This document shows, piece by piece, positions 24,105 to 30,654 of a stretch of 64,000 bases of DNA; the stretch's first letter is position 1; each line of letters begins with the position of its first letter. The notes beneath the pieces are model-generated. The model saw nothing but the letters and a program-made list of their open reading frames with translations, was not told the DNA's origin and did not search any database. Where the stretch lies: NCBI RefSeq assembly GCF_943914565.1, contig NZ_CALUCN010000001.1:124001-188000 (forward strand). The letters run 5' to 3'. This stretch comes from an uncultured Tessaracoccus sp. Its GTDB lineage: Bacteria > Actinomycetota > Actinomycetes > Propionibacteriales > Propionibacteriaceae. Both the position numbers and the translations under genes were made by a program.

Positions 24105-25289
24105 TCAGGAGCCGAGCGTCAGCACCGGGTCCTTCTTGCTCAGGTCCACGACGTAGTAGTGCTTCGCGCGGAAGGTGCCGGCGATGGGCGCGGCCCGCCC
24201 GTTCACCGTGCCCCTGGCGGAGAGGTGCATCTGGACGTCGAGGTGGATCTCGGCCATGCCCGGGTTCGCCGAGGACCAGCCGATCGACGTGCGGTTCAGC
24301 CACCCCGGCGAGCGGACCTGGTAGCGGATCGAGGCGGGGTCGGTGTGCTGGTTGGAGCGGTCCTTGAGGACCCAGGGGCACCCCTTGGGCGCGAGCGACT
24401 GCTGTGAGACGCAGTGCGCGACCACCTGCTCGAGCGCCGCGCGGATGACGCGTTGGCCGTCCTTGGTGATCCGCGCCTGCATGGTGAGCTCGTGATCCTC
24501 CGCGCCTTCCGCGAGCGTCACCGTGACGGGCTCCACCCCCGCGTCGACGAGTGGTGAGGCGGCGCGCAACGTGTACGTCCCCGGCAGCGCGACGAAGGTC
24601 GCAGACTTCGGGATCGGATGGCCGTGCAGGGTGGCACCGAGGTGCTTCGGCACCCCGATCTTCAGCACCGGCAGTGTCCGGGCGACGGCCCACCTCCCGT
24701 TCGGCTGTTTCGCCACCTCGAGCAGCGCGGACTGCTCCTTCTTGCCGGCGAGGTATCGCACGGTGACGGCGTGCAGCGTGCCGCGGTCCTCGATCTTCTG
24801 CACCTTCACATCGGAGATGGGCGTGGCCTTCAGGGCCTTGGCGTAGACGGCGTCGGGGAGGATTGCGCTGTCCTGGGGGCGGTACTGGCCCATGAGCCCG
24901 AAGGCCTCGGATGCGTGGCCCTCGGCGACGTGCTCGACGAATTGCTGGGCGAGCTTGCCCGCTGCCTGCTTGCCCTGCTCCTCGGCGCGCTTCGCGGCGG
25001 CGGCCCGTTTGGCGGACTTCTCGTTCTCCAGATGGTGGGTGAAGGCAGCGAAGCCGGCCAGCCCGCCCACGACCACGAGCACCAGCACGAGTACGAGGAT
25101 CCCGACCCGGGACTTCCGAGGTGGGGGAGGGGCACCCCACTGGGGGCCCATCGGGCCGGGCGGCGGCCCACCGTGCGGCGGGAAGGGCGGGCCGGGTGGT
25201 GGGCCGGGAGGGGGCCCCTGCGGGGGCATGGGTACGGCCCCGGGCGGAGGAGACCAAGGGCCCGGTGCTGGTCCGGTCGGCTGGTGCAT
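24105..25289 (-). CDS. Proline-rich single-pass membrane protein, paralogue B
   Basis: 394 residues. A Pro/Gly-rich cytoplasmic N-terminus (1-58) precedes one membrane helix (about 62-84), an Ala/Lys/Glu-rich helix (87-110) and a large exterior region of about 280 residues. That region carries two Cys within VAHCVSQQSLAPKGCPW, matching the paralogue upstream. No known domain is recognised; the segment around 110-200 looks NTF2-like (DUF4878-style) but this is a weak guess. AAGGAG lies 7 nt before the ATG. An open frame runs on upstream but is read-through into the paralogue. Confidence 0.75.
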   Translation of the reverse strand: MHQPTGPAPGPWSPPPGAVPMPPQGPPPGPPPGPPFPPHGGPPPGPMGPQWGAPPPPRKSRVGILVLVLVLVVVGGLAGFAAFTHHLENEKSAKRAAAAKRAEEQGKQAAGKLAQQFVEHVAEGHASEAFGLMGQYRPQDSAILPDAVYAKALKATPISDVKVQKIEDRGTLHAVTVRYLAGKKEQSALLEVAKQPNGRWAVARTLPVLKIGVPKHLGATLHGHPIPKSATFVALPGTYTLRAASPLVDAGVEPVTVTLAEGAEDHELTMQARITKDGQRVIRAALEQVVAHCVSQQSLAPKGCPWVLKDRSNQHTDPASIRYQVRSPGWLNRTSIGWSSANPGMAEIHLDVQMHLSARGTVNGRAAPIAGTFRAKHYYVVDLSKKDPVLTLGS

Positions 25290-25423
25290 CGCGCGGCTCC
25301 TTCGGATCGTCGGATCCGGGCCAGTATGGCAAGCGTTCGGGTCACCCCACGCGTCCGCGCGGGGGTTCGTCGGCGCGGGGCGGGCGGTGACCGGGGAGGC
25401 GCTCCGCCGTCGGGGACGAGGGG

Positions 25424-26614
25424 TCAGCGGCCGGTGAGGAGCTTCGGCGTCTCCCCGCGCACGTCGACGGTGTAACGGCTCCTCACGGTGAAGTCGTGGT
25501 CCCACCTGCTGGGGCGCCCGTGTTCGGTGCCCTGCGCGGTGGCGTTCAGCGGGAGGGAGAAGGAGATCTCGGCGGCGCCCGGCACACGTGACGACCACGA
25601 GACGGTGGCCGTCTTCAGCCACCCCGACTCCCGGACCGTGTACCTGACCGACGACTCGGCGATGCGCTGTCCCGGACCCGGGGTCAACTCCCACGGGCAT
25701 CCCCTCGGGGTGAAGGACCGCTGCGCGACACAATCCCGGACGTGGCGGGCGAGCGCGTCGCGGATCATCTGCTTGCTCTTGGCGGTGAGGCGCGGCTCGA
25801 ACCGGAGCCGGAACGTCTCGGCGCGGTCCCCCAGCGGGATGCGCACCGACTCGGAGGGACCCTCGACCAAGGGTGATGCGGAGCGCAGCGTATACGTGCC
25901 GGGCAGCGCAACGAGGCGCTGGTACCCGGTGACGGCGTGCCCGTTGAGGTCGGTGTTCAGTTCGTAGGGGATGTCGAGCAACAGCCAGGGGAGGTCTTGG
26001 TCGATCTTCCACTCGTCCGCGGAGACCTGCCGCACCGTGATCGTCGAGGACTGCGGCTCGCCGCCCAGGAGGAAGCGCACGGTGACCTCGTGGATGCCGG
26101 CGCGCCCCTCGACCCGGTCGACGCCGATCTCGGTGATGGGCGTGGACTCGAGTGCCTTGGCGTACACCTCGTCGGGCAGGGTCCAGTCCGCGGTGGGCGG
26201 GCGCAGGTCCATCATCGCGAACGCCTGCGACGCCTCGCCCTGCGCGATGTGCTCGACGAACTGCGTCGCCATCGCGGTCACGTGGCGTCTGGTCTCCTCC
26301 GCGGCCTTCTGCGCCGCGATGCGGGCCTGCTCCTGGCGTTGGCGTTCGACGTGCTGGGAGTAGAAGTGGTACCCGACGGGGACCGCGATGACGATGAGCG
26401 CGGTGAGCACCAGCGCGACGACGAGCCCGGTCCGGGAGCGCTTCGGCTGCGGTGGGGGCGGCCCCCACGGCGCCGGGCCGGTGGGGCCCATCGGTCCACG
26501 CGGGGCCGGGGCGGGGCGCGGCGTCGACGGTGGTGGGCCCGGGCGGAAGCGCTGTGGGGCCCCCGGCGGGAGGAAGCTCGGTCCGGTCGGTGGTGGCCCC
26601 GGTGGCTGCTGCAT
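25424..26614 (-). CDS. Proline-rich single-pass membrane protein, paralogue A
   Basis: 396 residues, built like the downstream gene: Pro-rich N-terminus (1-57), membrane helix (about 62-85), charged helix and exterior domain. The two share EVYAKALESTPI/AVYAKALKATPI, VALPGTYTLR(S/A)ASPLV and the Cys pair in VRDCVAQRSFTPRGCPW. They clearly arose by tandem duplication and have diverged widely. Function is unknown; Pro-rich cytoplasmic tails in actinobacteria often bind FHA, kinase or scaffold proteins. The start ATG at 26614 gives MQQPPGPPPTG. Confidence 0.75.
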   Translation of the reverse strand: MQQPPGPPPTGPSFLPPGAPQRFRPGPPPSTPRPAPAPRGPMGPTGPAPWGPPPPQPKRSRTGLVVALVLTALIVIAVPVGYHFYSQHVERQRQEQARIAAQKAAEETRRHVTAMATQFVEHIAQGEASQAFAMMDLRPPTADWTLPDEVYAKALESTPITEIGVDRVEGRAGIHEVTVRFLLGGEPQSSTITVRQVSADEWKIDQDLPWLLLDIPYELNTDLNGHAVTGYQRLVALPGTYTLRSASPLVEGPSESVRIPLGDRAETFRLRFEPRLTAKSKQMIRDALARHVRDCVAQRSFTPRGCPWELTPGPGQRIAESSVRYTVRESGWLKTATVSWSSRVPGAAEISFSLPLNATAQGTEHGRPSRWDHDFTVRSRYTVDVRGETPKLLTGR

Positions 26615-26669
26615 GTCGCGATCCCTTCAACTCGCTGCACCCAGCATGCCCGAGGTGGCCACCCGGCGC

Positions 26670-27521
26670 CTAGTCGGAGGTGGTCAGGATCTCCGCACCG
26701 TCGTCGGTGACGACGAGGGTCTGCTCGAACTGCGCGCACCAGGACTTGTCGAGCGTGGTGACGGTCCAGCCGTCGTCCCACACCTCGGACTCCTGGTTGC
26801 CGAGCGTGAGCATGGGCTCGATCGTGAACGTCATGCCCGGCTCCATGCGCATCGCGAGCCGCGGCTCGTCGTAGTGCAGCACGACGAGGCCCGAGTGGAA
26901 CTGGGTGTGCACGCCGTGGCCGGTGTAGTCGCGCACGACGTCGTAGTTGAACCGCTTCGCGTAGCTCTCGATCACGCGCCCGATCACGGAGAACGGGCGG
27001 CCCGGACGCACGGCCTTGATGCCGCGGTTCAGCGCCTCTTGCGTGCGCTCGACGAGCAGCCGGTGCTCCTCCGAGACGTCGCCGCAGAGGAACGTGTAGC
27101 AGTTGTCGCCGTGGACCCCGTCGTGGAACGCGGTGCAGTCGATCTTGACGATGTCGCCGTCCTCGAGCCGTCGGGTGTCGGGGATGCCGTGGCAGATGAC
27201 CTCGTTGACCGACGTGCAGATCGACTTCGGGAAGTCTCGGTAGCCCAGCGACGAGGGGTAGGCCTGGTGGTCGAGCATGTACTCGTGCGCGATCCGGTCG
27301 AGCTCGTCGGTGGTGACGCCCGGCTGCACGGCCTTGCCGGCCTCGTGCATCGCGTCGTGGGCGATTCGGCCCGCCACCCGCATCTGCTCGATGACGTCCT
27401 CGCTCTGCACGTGCGAGCCGCGGTACGGCGTCGGCGCCTCCTTGCCGACGTACTCGGGCCGCGGGATGGATGCGGGCACGTGACGGACAGGGGTGACGGT
27501 GTGGGGGGTAACGATGCTCAC
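26670..27521 (-). CDS. map: Methionine aminopeptidase, type I
   Basis: 283 residues. It removes the initiator methionine from nascent proteins. The pita-bread fold motifs are present: SVNEVICHGIPD, the metal ligands in VKIDCTAFHDGVHGDN, TGHGVHTQFHSG, TFTIEPMLTLG and the closing QFEQTLVVTDDG. The N-terminal extension of about 40 residues is typical of the actinobacterial MapA-like form but has no SH3-binding zinc finger. GTG start; TAGGGT (27528-27533) ends 6 nt upstream, suggesting a leaderless message. Confidence 0.94.
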   Translation of the reverse strand: MSIVTPHTVTPVRHVPASIPRPEYVGKEAPTPYRGSHVQSEDVIEQMRVAGRIAHDAMHEAGKAVQPGVTTDELDRIAHEYMLDHQAYPSSLGYRDFPKSICTSVNEVICHGIPDTRRLEDGDIVKIDCTAFHDGVHGDNCYTFLCGDVSEEHRLLVERTQEALNRGIKAVRPGRPFSVIGRVIESYAKRFNYDVVRDYTGHGVHTQFHSGLVVLHYDEPRLAMRMEPGMTFTIEPMLTLGNQESEVWDDGWTVTTLDKSWCAQFEQTLVVTDDGAEILTTSD

Positions 27522-27550
27522 ACCGTCACCCTAGCGCGCGGGCGTCGGCC

Positions 27551-28378
27551 TCAATCCACCTGCATGGTGGCGAGCGCGGCATCGACGTCGCGGATCGACT
27601 GCTCGTGGTTGATCGTCGCGCACCCGACGACCACGCTGAGCTCGCCGTCGCGCCCGATGTCCAGCACGAAGATGTCGAGCACGTCGCCCTCGATCCCGTC
27701 GTCGCGGTCGACGTGGACGTTGACCTTCACGTGCCAGCCGCTGCGCCCGTCGAGCGTGAACGTCTCGCTCGTGAGCTCCTCGTCGTCGACGTAGCCCGAG
27801 TACATCCACGACGACGCCATGCACGAGATCATCGCCCGGGCGGCCTGCTTCGGGTTGACGAACCCGTCCTGGTTGCGCACGGTGCCGACGTCGACCGAGC
27901 CCACCCACCCGGGCACGATCTCGATCGACCGGGAGTTCTGCTCCGACATCCACGGCATGTACGTGGGCGCGGCGCTCCATCCCGGCCCGGTGGGCGCGAC
28001 GACGGACACGCCCCCGCCGTGGAGCCTGCCGTCCGGCGCCACGTCGCTGACGGGGGAACCGACGTCCTCGCACAGTGCGGGCCTGCCGCCGCCGTCGTCG
28101 GGTGTGCCGCTCTCCGTCGGCTCGCGGGACCGCTCGTCCCAAGGGGAGACGCTGGGACGGCTCGACCGGGTGTCGACCTGCCCCGGCGCGCCCGTGAAGC
28201 CGAGCCCGCGGGGCTGCAGGACGAGCACGGCCACGATCACCGCGATGAGCGTCACCCCGGCCACGATCCAGCTGACGGGGGACTGGCGGCGCGGCTCCTC
28301 GTCGCGCCATGCGGACCCGTCCCAGTACCGCGGCTCACCGCGGCCCTCGGGGTTGGGGTACCAGCCCGGCTCACTCAT
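27551..28378 (-). CDS. DUF2510-domain single-pass membrane protein
   Basis: 275 residues. The N-terminal DUF2510 motif (PGWYPNPEG...RYWDGSAW, 4-25) is followed by one membrane helix (about 36-55), a Ser/Pro/Asp-rich linker and an exterior domain of about 170 residues containing two Cys. The DUF2510 motif is thought to be a cytoplasmic docking element near the membrane; the exterior part is unrecognised. TACACT (28386-28391) ends 7 nt before the ATG (leaderless). Confidence 0.78.
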   Translation of the reverse strand: MSEPGWYPNPEGRGEPRYWDGSAWRDEEPRRQSPVSWIVAGVTLIAVIVAVLVLQPRGLGFTGAPGQVDTRSSRPSVSPWDERSREPTESGTPDDGGGRPALCEDVGSPVSDVAPDGRLHGGGVSVVAPTGPGWSAAPTYMPWMSEQNSRSIEIVPGWVGSVDVGTVRNQDGFVNPKQAARAMISCMASSWMYSGYVDDEELTSETFTLDGRSGWHVKVNVHVDRDDGIEGDVLDIFVLDIGRDGELSVVVGCATINHEQSIRDVDAALATMQVD

Positions 28379-28475
28379 GTCTCGCAGTGTAGTTGGCCGG
28401 CCCGCGTCGGCGCCCGAGGCACCGGCCGGCGGCCGGGCCCGCCCCGGACGGGGCGCGATGGGGCACAATTGCGGC

Positions 28476-29804
28476 ATGGACAAGGCCACCGAACACGTCT
28501 TTCGCGCGATCGAGGAGCAGGGGGTCCGGTTCGTCCGGCTGTGGTTCACCGACGTGCTGGGCAACCTGAAGGCGGTGGCGATCGCGTCGGCGGAGGTCGA
28601 GGGCGCCCTGGTCGAGGGTGTCGGGTTCGACGGGTCCGCCGTCGAGGGCTTCGCCCGGATCTACGAGGCGGACATGGTGGCGCACCCGGACCCGGCCACG
28701 TTCCGGGTGCTGCCGTGGCGCACCGGCGACGGGATCGCGACGGCGAGCATGTTCTGCGACGTGCGGCTGCGCGACGGGTCCCCGTCGTTCGCCGATCCCC
28801 GCTACGTGCTGCAGCGCGCGGTGGACCGCGCGGCCGACGCCGGCTTCGCCCTGCAGGTGCACCCGGAGATCGAGTTCTTCCTGCTGAGCCAGCTGCGCCC
28901 GCCGGTGCCGATCGATCAGGGCGGCTACTTCGACCACACGACGCTCGGCCACGGCTCGGACTTCCGTCGCGAGGCGATCCTGTGCCTCGAGGACATGGGC
29001 ATCTCGGTGGAGTTCAGCCACCACGAGGGCGCGCCGGGGCAGCACGAGATCGACCTGCGCTACGCCGACGCGCTCACGATGGCCGACAACGTGATGGCGT
29101 TCCGCGTCGTGATCCGCGAGCTCGCGGGGCTGCGCGGGCTGCACGCCACGTTCATGCCGAAGCCGTTCACGCAGTACCCGGGCTCCGGGATGCACTCGCA
29201 CCTCTCGCTGTTCGAGGGGGACCGCAACGCCTTCTACGATCCCTCCGACGAGTACCAGCTCTCCCGCACCGGCCGGCACTTCATCGCCGGCCTGCTCCAC
29301 CACGCCCCGGAGATCACCGCGGTGACCAACCAGTGGGTCAACTCCTACAAGCGCCTCGCCGCCGGCGATGAGGCCCCGGCCCACGTCTCCTGGGGCCGGG
29401 CCAACCGCTCGGCGCTCGTGCGCGTGCCGCAGTGGACGCCCGGCAAGGCCCAGAGTGCGCGCGTCGAGTACCGCGCGCTCGACTCGGGCGTGAACCCCTA
29501 CCTCGCCTATGCCGTCCTGTTGCGCGCGGGGCTCGAGGGCATCGAGCACGAGTACCCGCTGCCGCCGGAGGCCGAGCAGTCCGTCGCGGACCTCTCGCCG
29601 CGCGAACGCCGCCTCGCTGGCATCCGGGAGCTGCCGCACAACCTCGACGGCGCCCTGGCGCTCATGGAGGAGTCCGAGCTCGTCGCCGACGCGCTGGGCG
29701 AACACGTCTTCGAGCACTTCCTGCGCAACAAGCACGGCGAGTTCGAGCAGTACCGCCGGCAGACGTCGCAGTGGGAGCTCGACCAGCACATCGCGACGAT
29801 GTGA
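28476..29804 (+). CDS. glnA2: Glutamine synthetase, GlnA2-type
   Basis: 442 residues. It condenses glutamate and ammonia using ATP. It has the GS beta-grasp (GVGFDGSAVEGFARI), metal-site Glu (HPEIEFFL), MPKPFTQYPGSGMHSHLSL ATP/metal region and NRSALVRVP. Compared with GlnA1 (38.8-40.2 kb) it has the shorter loops of the GlnA2 subfamily. At the place of the adenylylation loop it reads EYPLPPEA, so a Tyr is aligned though the context differs from GlnA1. CACAAT (28464-28469) ends 6 nt before the ATG. It stands 0.85 kb from glnE. Confidence 0.93.
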   Translation: MDKATEHVFRAIEEQGVRFVRLWFTDVLGNLKAVAIASAEVEGALVEGVGFDGSAVEGFARIYEADMVAHPDPATFRVLPWRTGDGIATASMFCDVRLRDGSPSFADPRYVLQRAVDRAADAGFALQVHPEIEFFLLSQLRPPVPIDQGGYFDHTTLGHGSDFRREAILCLEDMGISVEFSHHEGAPGQHEIDLRYADALTMADNVMAFRVVIRELAGLRGLHATFMPKPFTQYPGSGMHSHLSLFEGDRNAFYDPSDEYQLSRTGRHFIAGLLHHAPEITAVTNQWVNSYKRLAAGDEAPAHVSWGRANRSALVRVPQWTPGKAQSARVEYRALDSGVNPYLAYAVLLRAGLEGIEHEYPLPPEAEQSVADLSPRERRLAGIRELPHNLDGALALMEESELVADALGEHVFEHFLRNKHGEFEQYRRQTSQWELDQHIATM

Positions 29805-29843
29805 GCCCGCCACGCCTGCGGCCCGGCCCGGGTGGCAGGTGGC

Positions 29844-30269
29844 TCAGCCGAGCGGGAACGCCCGGGCCACGTCGTGCGCGTGCGCGCCCGACGCGCGGAC
29901 ATCGGCCTTGGCGTCGTCCCAGGCGACGCGTCCCGTGACGAGGTCCAGGAACGTCTCGGGCGCGAGCTCCACGACGTTGGGTGGTGTGCCGCGGGTGTGC
30001 CTGGGCCCCGAGCCGAATCCGAGCTGCACGGCCGCGTGCGGCGGGACCCGCACCTCGATCGCGTGCCCCCCGTGGAGCTCACCGAGGCGCCTGCAGGCCG
30101 CGCGCGTGCACGCCGCGGTGAGCACCCGCGGCAGGTCCCGGTGCTCCCGCGCGCAGGCGAGCAGCACGTCGGTGAGATCGGGGCGCCTGGCCGTGAGCGC
30201 GGCGTCGAGCGTGGCCTCGTCGACGAGGGACCGGAGCGCCTCGACGACACGTGGGGTGGGGCGGAACAT
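29844..30269 (-). CDS. Sterol-carrier-like (SCP2/MDMPI-C-like) protein
   Basis: 141 residues. The second half (GHAIEVRVPPHAAVQLGFGSG...NVVELAPETFLDLVTGRVAW) follows the pattern of actinobacterial sterol-carrier-family proteins and of the C-terminal domain of mycothiol-dependent maleylpyruvate isomerases. The ETFLDLVTGRVAWDDA stretch is most diagnostic. The N-terminal 50 residues are helical. It probably binds a lipid or thiol ligand, but no substrate is known. TAGGCT (30276-30281) ends 6 nt before the ATG (leaderless). Convergent with glnA2. Confidence 0.65.
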   Translation of the reverse strand: MFRPTPRVVEALRSLVDEATLDAALTARRPDLTDVLLACAREHRDLPRVLTAACTRAACRRLGELHGGHAIEVRVPPHAAVQLGFGSGPRHTRGTPPNVVELAPETFLDLVTGRVAWDDAKADVRASGAHAHDVARAFPLG

Positions 30270-30375
30270 GGGTCGAGCCTAGCCGGACCGGACAGGTTGG
30301 TTGATGGACAGTGGTCCGGGCGTGCGCGGGTCGAGATCCGCCGAGAGCCGGCAGGCACCCGACCCTTGTTCGGTT

Positions 30376-30524
30376 GAGAAACTTCACCACGCAGCAAGCC
30401 GCCGCAAACGTCGCCGTTTTTCGGGGTTTGGGCGCGTCGCTCGCCGCGTTGTGAAGGTCTCCCACGAGTTGCGTGACACATACGGGGAGGCCTTGCGAAT
30501 AAGCGAAGGCCTCCCCGTATGTGT
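30376..30524. ncRNA. Unexplained structured intergenic element (possible ncRNA)
   Basis: In a 385-bp gap (30270-30654) there are two stacked fold-back structures. Bases 30376-30398 pair imperfectly with 30441-30462 (about 16 of 21 positions match in GAGAaaCTTCACcACGCaGC), enclosing a small AAACG-TCGC-CGTTT hairpin. This is followed by a 19-bp perfect hairpin at 30476-30524. glnE has its own start signal at 30642, so this is unlikely to be its leader. The strand is undetermined, and no protein-coding frame is convincing. Confidence 0.4.
30476..30524. repeat. 19-bp perfect inverted repeat (hairpin)
   Basis: ACACATACGGGGAGGCCTT (30476-30494) is repeated inverted at 30506-30524, with an 11-nt loop (GCGAATAAGCG). 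It could be a terminator for a transcript on either strand, although no U-tract follows. Confidence 0.85.
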
Positions 30525-30654
30525 CCGCCAAGACACGGCGGGTGCCCGGTCGGCCCTGCCGATGCCCCAGTTCCCGCGCATGCAGGCCACGCCATGGACG
30601 CACCCAGGCTCCACGCCGGCCCGCGCCGGGGCGATGAGGCCTACACTCGCGTGC

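Noticed and set aside
24105..26630. A single 841-codon minus-strand frame covering both proline-rich proteins.
   Set aside because: The part upstream of 25289 is an out-of-frame reading of the paralogue at 25424-26614; the ribosome site and ATG at 25289 mark the true start.
30476..30524. CRISPR repeat or IS terminal repeat.
   Set aside because: There is only one inverted pair with an 11-nt loop, no repeated spacing, and no transposase or cas gene nearby.
30301..30654. N-terminal extension of GlnE by 118 residues.
   Set aside because: The extension crosses the hairpin element, has no family similarity, and a -10 box plus ATG is found at 30642-30655.
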